This document shows, in pieces, positions 42,172-51,746 of a DNA stretch of 64,000 nucleotides (position 1 is the stretch's first letter; the number at the start of each line of letters is the position of its first letter). The notes under the pieces were generated by a model that saw nothing but the letters and a program-made list of their open reading frames with translations, was not told the DNA's origin and did no database searches. The position numbers and the translations under genes are program-made. The stretch spans positions 682,001 through 746,000 of the forward strand of contig UCMW01000007.1 of the NCBI GenBank assembly GCA_900473745.1, read 5' to 3'. Source of the stretch: Hyphomicrobiales bacterium. GTDB taxonomy: Bacteria > Pseudomonadota > Alphaproteobacteria > Rhizobiales > Rhizobiaceae.

Positions 42172-43974
42172 TCAGTGCCCGGCCGTAATGCCGAAGACCA
42201 GCGACCATGCCCCAACTCCGTCCGGACGATGTTCGCCGAGGGCGTAGAGTACATCGGTGACATCCGCTTGCATCTGCGTGCGAATGTAGCGGTCTGACGG
42301 ATTGGCGACGAGGAGATAGACCCGCCCATCGTCGAGCGGCCACTCGACACGCAAGACACCCTCGCTCACCCAGTGCCGCCCACCTTTCGACATCATCGAA
42401 ACCAGGGGAACAACACGTTCGCGCCGCAGGCCGATCATCTGCCTATAGCGTTCGACCCAGACAGATCCGGATTCGGATGAAGCGACCTCCCAATCGAGCA
42501 CCGAAGAGCGGAAGGTCTCTTCGGCAGTCGGGTCGAGGACATGCTCGCCATCAAAACCCGGCATTTGCGACAGTTCCTCTTGCCGACCTTCGCGCACCGC
42601 TTCATTCAGATCTTCATCGAAGTCACAGAAGTATGGGAACGGTCGCTTCGAACGCCATTCCTCCCCCATGAACAACATGGGCACCTGTGGGGAGAGCAAC
42701 ATCAACGAAACGGCAAAGGCGAGCGCAGGCTCCGGCAAGGTTGCCATCACCCTATCTCCGTCGGCACGATTGCCTATATGATCGTGATTGTGCAGAAAGG
42801 AAACGAAGGCTGTGGGTGGAAGGTGGCCGCTTGGTGCACCACGTCGTTCGCCGCGATAGGGCATGACCTCCCCTTGGTAGACAAACCCCTCGGCCAGTGC
42901 CTTCGCCAAGGCCTCGATGGCCTCCGCATAGTCGCCATAGTAGCCGAATGTTTCACCTGTTGTCGCGACATGCAGCGCATGATGCACATCGTCGTTCCAC
43001 TGGGCGTCGAACAAGGACGCGCGAGCGACCGCGTCCCGGGACAAGAGCCCAGGATCATTCTCCTCGTTTTCGACGATCAGATGCACATGGCGATCCGGAA
43101 ATTTTCGGCGGATACGGACTGCGAGTTCTTCGAGAAAATGGCGGGCGCTGTCGTCACGGATTGCATGGACCGCGTCGAAACGAAGGCCGTCGATATGAAA
43201 GTGCTCGATCCAGTAAAGCGCATTTTGCAGCAGAAATTCGCGGATCGGACCATTCTTTGCGTCGTCGAAATTGATCCCGTCGCCCCAAGACGTCTGGTGA
43301 TGCGGCGTGAAGAGCGGCGCATAGGCGGGCAGGAAATTGCCCGATGGTCCGAAGTGGTTATAGACGACATCGAGGAAAACCGAGATCCCTCGCCTGTGTG
43401 CTGCCTCGACGAGTTCGAACAGATGCTCCGGTCGTCCGTAGCGGCTATCCGGCGCATAGGGCAGCACGCCGTCATAACCCCAGTTCCACCGCCCCGGAAA
43501 ATCGGCAATGGGCATGAGCTGGATCGCCGTAACGCCGAGCTTGGACAGATGATCGAGCCGATCGATGGCGGCGCGAAAAGTCCCCTCCTCGGTAAACGCT
43601 CCGACATGCAGTTCGTAGAGCACCGTTTCGTGCCACGGCCTCCCGCGCCAGACGGAATCTCTTGCCCAGAGGTCGCCCAGATCAACGACCTCGCTCGGAC
43701 CGAACGCGTCGTCCGGCTGATGACGGCTGGCGGGATCCGGAACGGAAAGACCGTCCGGCAGGAGGAAGCGATAGCGCGTCCCGCATTTTGCCTCGGAAAC
43801 CTTGACCTGGAACCATCCGTCGGCATGCACCTCCATTTCCTGCCGCGGGGCACCATCGAACTCGATGAAAACTCTTTCGACTTGCGGCGCCCAGAAGCGA
43901 AACAGGACACCGTCATTTTCGATGAGGGGCCCGAAGGAATACTCTGTCACCACTGCTTCTCCGTCGTTCGACAT
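42172..43974 (-). CDS. treZ: Malto-oligosyltrehalose trehalohydrolase (TreZ-like, GH13)
   Basis: Releases trehalose from maltooligosyl trehalose. An N-terminal CBM48-like domain (LFRFWAPQVERVFIEFDGAP) is followed by the GH13 barrel with WNWGYDGVLPYAPDSRYGRP, the nucleophile block IDGLRFDAVHAIRDD, acid/base VENEEND and FLHNHDHIGNRADGDR. ATG 43974 gives 600 aa; the frame stays open upstream to 44145 but overlaps the neighbouring gene, so the extension is rejected. The partner treY is not in the window. Confidence 0.88.
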   Translation of the reverse strand: MSNDGEAVVTEYSFGPLIENDGVLFRFWAPQVERVFIEFDGAPRQEMEVHADGWFQVKVSEAKCGTRYRFLLPDGLSVPDPASRHQPDDAFGPSEVVDLGDLWARDSVWRGRPWHETVLYELHVGAFTEEGTFRAAIDRLDHLSKLGVTAIQLMPIADFPGRWNWGYDGVLPYAPDSRYGRPEHLFELVEAAHRRGISVFLDVVYNHFGPSGNFLPAYAPLFTPHHQTSWGDGINFDDAKNGPIREFLLQNALYWIEHFHIDGLRFDAVHAIRDDSARHFLEELAVRIRRKFPDRHVHLIVENEENDPGLLSRDAVARASLFDAQWNDDVHHALHVATTGETFGYYGDYAEAIEALAKALAEGFVYQGEVMPYRGERRGAPSGHLPPTAFVSFLHNHDHIGNRADGDRVMATLPEPALAFAVSLMLLSPQVPMLFMGEEWRSKRPFPYFCDFDEDLNEAVREGRQEELSQMPGFDGEHVLDPTAEETFRSSVLDWEVASSESGSVWVERYRQMIGLRRERVVPLVSMMSKGGRHWVSEGVLRVEWPLDDGRVYLLVANPSDRYIRTQMQADVTDVLYALGEHRPDGVGAWSLVFGITAGH

Positions 43975-44054
43975 GAGGAACCCAAACGCCGCTGGCAGCG
44001 AATGGTTCAACCCTGGAGAGCACCCTGGTACATAGGGCGGAAACTGCGCTCCCT

Positions 44055-45164
44055 TCAACGCGGAGAAAATGACAACGGGAACGTCACAGCTTGGCCGGTC
44101 TCTGCCGATTGCTGCGCAGCAAGCCCCATGGCCACGGCCCACCATCCGTCGTCGAGGGCAACTTCTACCTGTCGTCCTCCCAGCAATGCTTTCTGGAAGC
44201 GCTGATGCTGGTAGAAGGTCGACCCATTGTGGTCGCCAGCCTCCAGCAATTGCGGATCAACAGGGATTTCCACCACACGCGGCCCCTTGGGGTCACGTGG
44301 CGAGACGATGACCTGCGCAACCGGGGGCTCGCCGAGATGTTCGGGCCAGAAGCGGCCCGGACCGGGAACCAGGCATTCGATCTTGCCGTCAGGACCGACG
44401 GCCGAGATCTCCTCCTGATAGCGGGCACCTTCGGCAAACATGCAGAGCTCCAGCATGGCGCGCGCGCCGGAGGCAAAGTCGACGATGACATAGGCATTGT
44501 CCCAGATGTCGGAAGGCTTCCCATCATAGACCTCATCGAGATGGTTCACAGACTGGCCGCCGGACGCCATGACGCGCACCGGATCGGATTTCAGGATGTG
44601 CCGCATCAGATCGAAGAAGTGGCAGCATTTCTCCACCAGCGTTCCGCCAGTGTTGTGGTTGAAGCGGTTCCAGTCTCCGACCTTCTCGAGGAAGGGGAAG
44701 CGATGCTCGCGGATGGTCAGCATGCGGATGCCGCCGGTCGCCTCGTCCGCCTGCTCGATCATCCGGGCAACGGGCGGCATGTAGCGGTATTCCATGGCGA
44801 CCCAGATCGGCGCCGGATAGGCGGCGCGGAGCGCTGCAAGGCGCGGCGCATCGGCGGGATCGGTGAACAGCGGCTTCTCCACCAGAACCGGCAGCGGGCG
44901 GATCGCGGCAATCTTTTCGAGTTGTTCGAGATGCAGATAGTTGGGGCTTGCGATGAGCAGGCAGTTCACCGCCTCGACGCCGAGCAGGTCTTCGATCGAC
45001 CCGACCATCTTCGCACTCGGAACCGCCTCGGCAGACAGCGCGCGCATGCCGGCATCCGGTTCGAAGATTGCCGCCACCGACGCATCCGGCAAGAGCGCGA
45101 TATTGCGCAGATGCTCCTGCCCCATCATGCCGCAACCGATGATCCCGTATTGAAGTCCTGTCAC
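44055..45164 (-). CDS. Gfo/Idh/MocA-family NAD(P)-dependent oxidoreductase
   Basis: Sugar or polyol dehydrogenase family protein, 369 aa. The Rossmann motif YGIIGCGMMGQEHLRNIALL and the family LVEKPLF lysine-proline motif are present, with the C-terminal GFO_IDH_MocA domain (HNTGGTLVEKCCHFFDLMRH). Substrate is unknown. It lies 37 bases after the GntR gene, in the same direction, and may be its co-transcribed partner. Confidence 0.87.
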   Translation of the reverse strand: MTGLQYGIIGCGMMGQEHLRNIALLPDASVAAIFEPDAGMRALSAEAVPSAKMVGSIEDLLGVEAVNCLLIASPNYLHLEQLEKIAAIRPLPVLVEKPLFTDPADAPRLAALRAAYPAPIWVAMEYRYMPPVARMIEQADEATGGIRMLTIREHRFPFLEKVGDWNRFNHNTGGTLVEKCCHFFDLMRHILKSDPVRVMASGGQSVNHLDEVYDGKPSDIWDNAYVIVDFASGARAMLELCMFAEGARYQEEISAVGPDGKIECLVPGPGRFWPEHLGEPPVAQVIVSPRDPKGPRVVEIPVDPQLLEAGDHNGSTFYQHQRFQKALLGGRQVEVALDDGWWAVAMGLAAQQSAETGQAVTFPLSFSPR

Positions 45165-45201
45165 TCTTTCCTCCTGGATTGGACCGCTCCCCGCGACCCT
45201 G

Positions 45202-45921
45202 TCATTTCAGCCGCGCGACGTAGCGGGCGACGGTGTGATCGAGCCAGGACCGCGAGACTTCCGCGCGGACGCCCTCCTGATCCTGGCTGATGCGTTGAAT
45301 GTGTGTGACCGGCGCGCCGGCCGCCTGGCCAAAGCTCGCAGGCGCCCAGTCCGGCACGATGTCGAGGCCAATCTGATCTTCCGCGCGGGCGATCCAGAGC
45401 GAGAGCTTGGTGCGGTAGAAGAGATAAAGGGATTCCGACACCGCCTCGATATGGATTCTCTCGACATAGGAGCCGTCGAGCCAGATCTCCTCAAGCGCCG
45501 CCGGTCTGCCGGAGAGACGACGCAGACGCCGGATGCGATGCGCCTCTGTGGAACTGCCGAAACTGGGCAGTTCCGAAGGCTTCGGAAGGCGGTCGATCGA
45601 AAGGATCTCGGCCGTCGGCAATCCGCCTCCGCCCAGGAGTTCCAGCCGGAACATCGCATAGACCGACTGCGGATCCGAGATCGCCCGCACGTAGTTGCCG
45701 GAGCCCTGTATGCGCTCAAGAAGCCCGCGATTCTGCAGCTCCGCCAAGGCCTTGCGCAGCGTGCCGACGGCAATGCCGAGTTCTTCGGCCATGTCCCGTT
45801 CCGGCGGCAGCTTTTCGCCGTCGATCAGCCGCCCTGCCGCGATGTCACGCACCAGGAGTTCGGTGATCTGCACATAGATCGGAAGGCTGCCGGGCGGCTG
45901 CGTTGCGGGGTTTTGTGGCAC
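45202..45921 (-). CDS. GntR-family (HutC subfamily) transcriptional regulator
   Basis: 239-aa regulator. The N-terminal winged HTH contains PPERDMAEELGIAVGTLRKAL, then LQNRGLLERIQGSGNYV; the C-terminal UTRA ligand-binding domain includes LRRLSGRPAALEEIWLDGSY. It is divergent from the monooxygenase operon at 46.0 kb with a palindrome in the gap, so it probably controls both directions. Confidence 0.9.
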   Translation of the reverse strand: MPQNPATQPPGSLPIYVQITELLVRDIAAGRLIDGEKLPPERDMAEELGIAVGTLRKALAELQNRGLLERIQGSGNYVRAISDPQSVYAMFRLELLGGGGLPTAEILSIDRLPKPSELPSFGSSTEAHRIRRLRRLSGRPAALEEIWLDGSYVERIHIEAVSESLYLFYRTKLSLWIARAEDQIGLDIVPDWAPASFGQAAGAPVTHIQRISQDQEGVRAEVSRSWLDHTVARYVARLK

Positions 45922-45952
45922 TTCGGTACGCCCAGAAAAAATTGATACACTA

Positions 45953-45966
45953 TTGATCTACATCAA
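45953..45966. promoter_or_regulatory. Candidate GntR operator (TTGAT-N4-ATCAA)
   Basis: TTGATCTACATCAA is an inverted repeat 32 bases upstream of the GntR gene and 48 bases upstream of the monooxygenase gene. A further ATTGAT half-site lies at about 45941. Likely operator by position; not matched to a known consensus. Confidence 0.45.
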
Positions 45967-46013
45967 ATCGAGTGTTAGGCAAGAGGAAAGTTGGAGCCTT
46001 GGAGGAGACCTCA

Positions 46014-47171
46014 ATGACTGTCGTACCCGTCACATCGGCCGATCTCGATGGCGCAGAAGTGTCGTGGTTCGCCGCCCTCTGCTCTGACGATTATCAGTTT
46101 CTCGGCGTGCCGGATGGCGCCCTGCGCTCAAGCTGGGAGCATTGCTCCGACATCGTGTCAAAGGCCGAGCAGCTCGGCTTCCGCAACATCCTCTGCCCGT
46201 CCTCCTATCAGGTCGGCCAGGACACGCTGAGCTTCGTCGCCGGCTGCGCGCCAATCACCTCCAAGATCAACATGCTGGCCGCCATCCGCTGCGGCGAGAT
46301 GCAGCCGATCATGCTCGCGCGGACCGTCGCCACGCTCGACCACATGCTGAAGGGTCGCCTGACACTCAACGTCATCAGCTCCGATTTCCCCGGCGAAGTC
46401 GCAGACAGTGCCTTCCGCTACAAACGTAGCCATGAGGTGGTCGAGATCCTGCGCCAGGCCTGGACCCGCGACACCATCGATCACGAGGGTGAGGTCTACC
46501 AGTTCAAGGGCGTATCCACCGAACCCGCCCGACCCTACCAGCAGAATGGCGGCCCCCTGCTCTATTTCGGCGGTTACTCCCCCGATGCCCTCGAGCTCTG
46601 CGGCGCGCAATGCGACGTTTATCTGATGTGGCCGGAGAAGAAGGACCAGCTCGCAGAACGCATGAAGGCCGTGCATGCGCGCGCTGAAGCGCATGGCCGC
46701 ACGCTGGACTATGGTCTGCGCGTCCACATGATCGTGCGCGACACGGAAAAGGAAGCCCGCGAATACGCCGAATACATCGTCTCGAAGCTCGATGACGAAT
46801 ACGGCAAGCTGATCCGTGATCGCGCGCATGACTCGATTTCGCTGGGTGTCGCCCATCAGGCCCGCGCCCGCGAACTCGCCGACCAGTTCGGCTACATCGA
46901 ACCGCATATGTGGACCGGCATTGGTCGCGCGCGCTCCGGCTGTGGTGCGGCCCTTGTCGGTTCGACGGACCAGATCCTCTCGGAACTCGAAGCCTACAGA
47001 AAAATGGGTATCCGCGCCTTCATCCTGTCAGGATATCCCCATATCGACGAGGCGGTTCACTTCGGCACCAAGGTGCTGCCGGAACTCAAGACCGTCTCGC
47101 TCCCCCATGCTTATGGCCGCGTTCCCTCGGAAACGCCGCCCACACCTCTCGGAAATGGAGTTCGCCGCTGA
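46014..47171 (+). CDS. SsuD-like flavin-dependent (LLM class) monooxygenase
   Basis: Luciferase-like TIM-barrel monooxygenase, 385 aa, most like alkanesulfonate monooxygenases that use FMNH2 and O2 to cleave C-sulfonate bonds, giving an aldehyde and sulfite. Landmarks: SWFAALCSDDYQFLGVP, RLTLNVISSDFPGEVADSAF, GGPLLYFGGYSPDALELCGA, GIGRARSGCGAALVGSTDQI and AFILSGYPHIDEAVHFG. ATG 46014 has ggaggaga upstream. It is co-translated with a reductase pair and followed by TRAP and YeiH genes, which supports an organosulfonate substrate. The exact substrate is not readable. Confidence 0.87.
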   Translation: MTVVPVTSADLDGAEVSWFAALCSDDYQFLGVPDGALRSSWEHCSDIVSKAEQLGFRNILCPSSYQVGQDTLSFVAGCAPITSKINMLAAIRCGEMQPIMLARTVATLDHMLKGRLTLNVISSDFPGEVADSAFRYKRSHEVVEILRQAWTRDTIDHEGEVYQFKGVSTEPARPYQQNGGPLLYFGGYSPDALELCGAQCDVYLMWPEKKDQLAERMKAVHARAEAHGRTLDYGLRVHMIVRDTEKEAREYAEYIVSKLDDEYGKLIRDRAHDSISLGVAHQARARELADQFGYIEPHMWTGIGRARSGCGAALVGSTDQILSELEAYRKMGIRAFILSGYPHIDEAVHFGTKVLPELKTVSLPHAYGRVPSETPPTPLGNGVRR

Positions 47172-48064
47172 TGCAGCGCGTCAATCTCACCCCAGACCTC
47201 ACCTTCAGCCGCCTCGTCTACGGCATGTGGCGCATCGGCGACGATGCCGATACCTCGCCCAAACACGTCCAGGCCAAGATCGAGGCTTGCCTCGCCCAGG
47301 GCATAACCACCATGGACCAAGCGGACATCTATGGCGGCTACACGGCGGAAGCCGTGCTCGGCAACGCGCTGAAGGCCTCGCCCGGCCTGCGCGACAAGCT
47401 CGAGATCGTCACCAAATGCGATATCGTTGCACCCGCAGGCCGGCACTCGGCAGCCCGCGTCAAGTATTACGACACGTCGGCGGCTCACATCACCGCGTCG
47501 GTCGAAGCCTCGCTCACCGACATGGGCACTGATCATATCGACCTGTTGCTGATCCACCGCCCCGATCCGTTGATCGATCCGGACGAAACGGGCCCGGCGC
47601 TGGATGCGTTGGTGGCCTCCGGCAAGGTGCTGGCAGTTGGCGTCTCGAACTTCCGGCCCTGGGATTTCTCCCTCCTGCAGTCGTCGATGGAGAACAATCT
47701 CGTCACCAACCAGATCGAGATGAGCCTGCTCGCGACCGACACCTTTGTGAACGGCGATCTCGCCTATCTGCAGGAGCGCATGGTCCCGCCCATGGCCTGG
47801 TCACCGCTCGGCGGCGGTCGCCTCATGGACGGGTCAAAGCCCGAGCTCATGGCAGCCCTGAAGCGCATCGGCGCCGAACACGGCATCGATGAAACCGCCG
47901 TGGCGGTGGCTTGGCTGCTGCGGCATCCGGCCACCATCCTGCCGGTCATGGGCACCAATTCGCTCGATCGCATCGCCAGGATCGCAGACGCAGCCAAGCT
48001 GGAGATGGATCGGCAGACCTGGTTCGAACTTTACACACTCGCGATCGGACGGGAGGTTGCCTGA
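47171..48064 (+). CDS. Aldo/keto reductase
   Basis: 297-aa NAD(P)H-dependent aldo/keto reductase. The catalytic tetrad is visible as Asp (TTMDQADIYGGY), Tyr in the same block, Lys (IVTKCDI) and His (DLLLIHRPDPL); the cofactor region includes AVGVSNFRPWDF. Its start overlaps the monooxygenase stop (TGATG) and its stop overlaps the flavin reductase start in the same way. It could reduce the aldehyde produced by oxidative desulfonation. Confidence 0.9.
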   Translation: MQRVNLTPDLTFSRLVYGMWRIGDDADTSPKHVQAKIEACLAQGITTMDQADIYGGYTAEAVLGNALKASPGLRDKLEIVTKCDIVAPAGRHSAARVKYYDTSAAHITASVEASLTDMGTDHIDLLLIHRPDPLIDPDETGPALDALVASGKVLAVGVSNFRPWDFSLLQSSMENNLVTNQIEMSLLATDTFVNGDLAYLQERMVPPMAWSPLGGGRLMDGSKPELMAALKRIGAEHGIDETAVAVAWLLRHPATILPVMGTNSLDRIARIADAAKLEMDRQTWFELYTLAIGREVA

Positions 48065-48582
48065 TGATGGCTGCCAATCACATTCATGCGATGGAAGCCC
48101 TCTTCGTTCCCGGGGGCGACAACCATCGCGCATACCGCAATGCGCTCGGCAGCTTCACCACAGGTGTGACCGTGGTGACGGCGATGACAGCCGAGGGTCC
48201 GATCGGCATGACGGTGAATAGCTTTGCCTCGGTTTCGCTCGATCCGCCTCTGGTGCTCTGGTCGCCGGCCAAGAGCTCATCTCGATACGGCGCATTCACG
48301 GGCGCCCGTCATTTCGCGATCCACGTGCTCGGCGCGGATCAGGATCACCTGAGCGCTGCCTTTACACGCGGCGGCCATGGTTTCGACGGGATCGAGGTCA
48401 GGTTCAACGACGAAGGCGTTCCGGTTCTGCCGGGCACGCTCGCGCGATTCGAATGCACCGAGCAGGCACAGCATGACGCCGGCGATCACACGATCATCAT
48501 CGGCAGGGTGTTAAGGGTCGCACATCGGCAGGGAGAACCGCTGTGCTTCTCGGGAGGACGGTTCGGACGCTTCGCCGTCTGA
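48064..48582 (+). CDS. Flavin reductase (DIM6/NTAB family)
   Basis: 172-aa FMN-binding reductase domain protein supplying reduced flavin to the monooxygenase two genes upstream. Family blocks: YRNALGSFTTGVTVVTAMTA, GPIGMTVNSFASVSLDPPLV and FSGGRFGRFAV. The start at 48064 overlaps the upstream stop by one base. The 184-base gap after it shows no clear gene. Confidence 0.9.
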   Translation: MMAANHIHAMEALFVPGGDNHRAYRNALGSFTTGVTVVTAMTAEGPIGMTVNSFASVSLDPPLVLWSPAKSSSRYGAFTGARHFAIHVLGADQDHLSAAFTRGGHGFDGIEVRFNDEGVPVLPGTLARFECTEQAQHDAGDHTIIIGRVLRVAHRQGEPLCFSGGRFGRFAV

Positions 48583-48766
48583 GCGGAGAGTTTGGGAGGA
48601 GGTCGTCGGTGCATGCCTGGCATGCGCGGCGAGGCAATTGAGGACGATCCGGAACAAGTGCCGCAAGGAGGATTTTACTCCGCCGCGGCCTGAAACTGGA
48701 ACAGCCGTGTTTGCGCGGCGGGGGAGAGTCTTCGATAATTTTGCTGGATTTGACCGATGACAAGAA

Positions 48767-49369
48767 ATGGGTGGAGACATGACGGCATTATCAAATCTGA
48801 CCAATCTGCTCGGCCGGCTCAACGCCGCCGTTCTGATGGTCGGCCTCTGGCTGGGCGCAGGCGCTCTCGGCATCATGCTGTTTTTCATGCTGATGCAGGT
48901 ATTCTTCCGCTATTTCCTGGGTAATGCTTTGCCGTGGAGCGAAGAGGCTTCGCGCTTTCTGATGCTCTGGATGACCGGCCTTCTGGTACCAACGGCCTTC
49001 CGCCAGGGTGGCTTCGTTGCGATCGGCATGATCATCGACCATCTGCCACGGCTACTCTCCACCCTGATCACCTTTGTCTTCCTCCTGCTGAGCGCGACCG
49101 TTCTTTACGTCGGCATGCGCATCGGCTGGAACGAAGTAACAGGGATTGGCGGCCGGTTCGCGATGTCGGCGATCGCCGTTCCGACCTCCTTAGACCTCTC
49201 GACCTGGATGAAGGTGCCGCGCGGCTGGATGATGGCTTCGCTCGTCGTCGGCATCACCTTGATGCTCGTCGTCAACATCGAGCTTTTGCTGCGCGCGCTA
49301 CTGAGGCTGGCGGGCCGCGACCGGGAACTGATGCCGATCCGCATTGCCGGACAGTTGGGAGCGGAATGA
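48767..49369 (+). CDS. TRAP transporter small permease (DctQ-type)
   Basis: 200-aa four-helix membrane subunit of a tripartite ATP-independent transporter. Typical block ALPWSEEASRFLMLWMTGLL with VPTAFRQGGFVAIGMIID. ATG 48767 is taken; an ATG at 48779 has a ggag too close to serve well. It overlaps the large permease start by 4 bases. Confidence 0.9.
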   Translation: MGGDMTALSNLTNLLGRLNAAVLMVGLWLGAGALGIMLFFMLMQVFFRYFLGNALPWSEEASRFLMLWMTGLLVPTAFRQGGFVAIGMIIDHLPRLLSTLITFVFLLLSATVLYVGMRIGWNEVTGIGGRFAMSAIAVPTSLDLSTWMKVPRGWMMASLVVGITLMLVVNIELLLRALLRLAGRDRELMPIRIAGQLGAE

Positions 49370-50658
49370 TGCTGAGCCTCTTTCTCCCGATCTTCATCGT
49401 CTTCCTCCTTTTCGGCCTGCCGATCGTTTTCAGTTTGATCGCAGCTCCCGCTATCATCCTCTGGTGGAACGGCCAGGAGCGCGACATCGTGCTGCTCTAT
49501 CGCAACATCTATGCGGGCATGGATAGTTTCCCGTTGATGGCGATCCCCTTCTTCATGCTGACAGGCGAACTGATGAACCGGGCGGGTATAACCGTCCGCA
49601 TCGTTCGTTTTGCCCAATCCATGGTCGGCCACATGCGTGGCGGCCTCGCCCAGGTCAACGTCGTCGACTCCATGATGTTCGCCGGCATTTCCGGCTCGGC
49701 CGTAGCCGACGTCTCTGCCCTCGGTGCGATGCTGATCCCGGCCATGGAAAAGGAAGGCTATACCCGCCGTTTCGCGGCCGGCATCACGGCGGCGTCTGCC
49801 ATCATCGGCCCGATCATCCCGCCCTCCGGCATCATGATCATCTACGCCTATGTGATGGGTGAGAGCGTCGCTGCCCTCTTCCTCGCCGGCATCGTGCCCG
49901 GCATTCTCATCGGCGTCAGCCTCATGGTGATGATCCGGCTGCTAGCCAATCACTACGATCTGCCGGCCGCAACCAAGCGCGCCTCGTGGCGCGATCGTGG
50001 CCGGGCCATGATCGGCGCGTTCTGGCCGCTCCTCACCCCCGTCATCATCATGGGCGGCATCCTCGGCGGCGTCTTCACACCGACGGAAGCCGCAGCGATT
50101 GCCGCCGGCTATGCCTTCTTCCTCGGCCTCTTCGTCATTGGCACGCTGAGGTTCAAGGATATACCGGGCATCCTGATGCGCTCGGCGATGACCTCGGCAG
50201 TGGTGCTTCTGCTGATCGGGGCCGCCATGGCCTTCAAGACCGTGGCATCGCTTGCACATACGCCAGAACTGCTGGCCGATCTATTCCTCAGCCTCAGCGA
50301 CAACCCGCTCGTCCTGCTCTTCCTAGTCAATATCCTGTTGTTCGTCGTCGGCATGTTCCTCGATGCAGGACCGGCGATCATTGTGCTGGGACCGATCCTC
50401 GGGCCAATCTTCACGTCGCTCGGCGTCGATCCGGTCCACTTCGCGATCATTATGGTCGTGAACCTGACCGTCGGCCTGTTGACACCGCCGATGGGCCTCG
50501 TTCTCTTCGTCACGTCCTCCGTCTCCGGACTGAAGGTCGAAACAGTGGCCAAGGCCGTCCTGCCATTCCTCTTGGCGGAGATCGTGGTGATCTTCCTGAT
50601 CACCTACGTCCCCGCCCTGACCCTTACGGTCCCGCGTCTCGCGGGCTTCGTAGACTAG
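49366..50658 (+). CDS. TRAP transporter large permease (DctM-type)
   Basis: 430-aa, about 12-helix channel subunit. Typical family blocks are DSFPLMAIPFFMLTGELMNR, MMFAGISGSAVADVSALGAM, IIGPIIPPSGIMIIYAYVMG and LLTPPMGLVLFVTSSVSGLK. Its start overlaps the small permease (ATGATG), and the receptor gene follows 24 bases after its stop, so the three-gene system is complete. Confidence 0.95.
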   Translation: MMLSLFLPIFIVFLLFGLPIVFSLIAAPAIILWWNGQERDIVLLYRNIYAGMDSFPLMAIPFFMLTGELMNRAGITVRIVRFAQSMVGHMRGGLAQVNVVDSMMFAGISGSAVADVSALGAMLIPAMEKEGYTRRFAAGITAASAIIGPIIPPSGIMIIYAYVMGESVAALFLAGIVPGILIGVSLMVMIRLLANHYDLPAATKRASWRDRGRAMIGAFWPLLTPVIIMGGILGGVFTPTEAAAIAAGYAFFLGLFVIGTLRFKDIPGILMRSAMTSAVVLLLIGAAMAFKTVASLAHTPELLADLFLSLSDNPLVLLFLVNILLFVVGMFLDAGPAIIVLGPILGPIFTSLGVDPVHFAIIMVVNLTVGLLTPPMGLVLFVTSSVSGLKVETVAKAVLPFLLAEIVVIFLITYVPALTLTVPRLAGFVD

Positions 50659-50682
50659 CTTGAGAAAACGGGAGGTACCAGA

Positions 50683-51738
50683 ATGCTCAAGTCCATGTTC
50701 AAGACCCTGCTGCTCGCCAGCGCGCTGACGATCAGCGGGGTAGCGCAGGCAGCTGACATCACGCTCCGCGCCACCGCAAACTCTAACGAGAACGACGAGG
50801 ATTATGACGGCCTCGTCGTTTTCAAGAACTATATCGAGAACGCATCAAATGGTACGATTGCCGTCGAAATCTTCATGGGCACACAGCTTTGCGCCACCGG
50901 AGAAGAATGCCTGCAAGGCATCGCCGATGGCTCGCTGGACGTCTACATCTCGACTTCGGGCGGGGCTGCCGGCCTCTTCCCTTATATCCAGGTTCTCGAC
51001 CTGCCCTACCTGATGAGCGACGACCGGATTGCCGAGGAAGTGCTGACCGGCGACTTCACCCGCAAGCTCCGCGAAAAGGCGCTCGCCGACAGCGACAACA
51101 AGATCCGTCTGATGACGATCGGCAATACGGGTGGCTGGCGCAACTATGCGAATACCCAGAAGACGGTGAAGACCCCGGAGGATCTCAAGGGTCTGAAAAT
51201 GCGTACCGTCCCGGCCGACCTGCCGCAGCAGGCCGCCACCGCGGTCGGTGCCGCGCCGACCCCGATCCCGTGGCCGGAACTCTTCACCTCTCTGCAGACG
51301 GGCGTCGTTGAAGGCACCGCCAACGGCATCACCGACATCATGTCGATGAAGTTCCCCGATGCCGGCCTTAAGTATCTGACCCTCGACGGCCACAGCTACA
51401 TGGGCGCCTTCTGGTGGATGTCGAACGACCGCTTCCAAGGGCTGACGCCCGAGCAGAAGCAGATCGTCGTCGATGGCTTCGCAGCCCTGCAGCAGGCAAC
51501 CTTTGCCTCGCCGAAGCGCAAGGAAATCGCAGCCTACCAGGACTTCGCCAAGGCCGGCGGCGAGATCTACGTGCCGACACCTGCCGAGAAGGAAGCCTTC
51601 AAGACCGCCGTTTCGCCGGTCTTCGACTGGTTCAAGACGAACGTCACCGGCGGCGCCGAAGTGTTTGACCAGTTCACGGCAGCGGTCGCCGATGCTCAGA
51701 AAAAGGTTGACGCCGAGCGCGCGGCTGATCTGAACTGA
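50683..51738 (+). CDS. TRAP transporter substrate-binding protein (DctP-type)
   Basis: 351-aa periplasmic receptor with signal peptide (MLKSMFKTLLLASALTISGV, cleavage near AQA). The substrate-contact block GLKMRTVPADLPQQAATAVG has the conserved arginine used by DctP proteins to bind acidic groups, followed by PIPWPELFTSLQTGVVEGTA. The ligand is probably an anion; a sulfonate would suit the neighbours. Good gggagg upstream. Confidence 0.92.
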   Translation: MLKSMFKTLLLASALTISGVAQAADITLRATANSNENDEDYDGLVVFKNYIENASNGTIAVEIFMGTQLCATGEECLQGIADGSLDVYISTSGGAAGLFPYIQVLDLPYLMSDDRIAEEVLTGDFTRKLREKALADSDNKIRLMTIGNTGGWRNYANTQKTVKTPEDLKGLKMRTVPADLPQQAATAVGAAPTPIPWPELFTSLQTGVVEGTANGITDIMSMKFPDAGLKYLTLDGHSYMGAFWWMSNDRFQGLTPEQKQIVVDGFAALQQATFASPKRKEIAAYQDFAKAGGEIYVPTPAEKEAFKTAVSPVFDWFKTNVTGGAEVFDQFTAAVADAQKKVDAERAADLN

Positions 51739-51746
51739 CGAACACA

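Noticed and set aside
42541-44205. Long plus-strand open frame opposite treZ.
   Set aside because: Shadow of treZ; composition is Arg/His/Pro-rich with no family motif and no ribosome-binding site.
46014-47171. Monooxygenase as a true luciferase or pyrimidine monooxygenase RutA.
   Set aside because: The SGYPH and SDFPGEVADSAF-type blocks and the sulfonate-style neighbours fit the SsuD branch better; no rut genes nearby.
48583-48766. Possible small gene in the gap between the flavin reductase and TRAP genes.
   Set aside because: Open frames here are short, lack ribosome-binding sites and resemble no family; more likely a promoter region for the TRAP genes.
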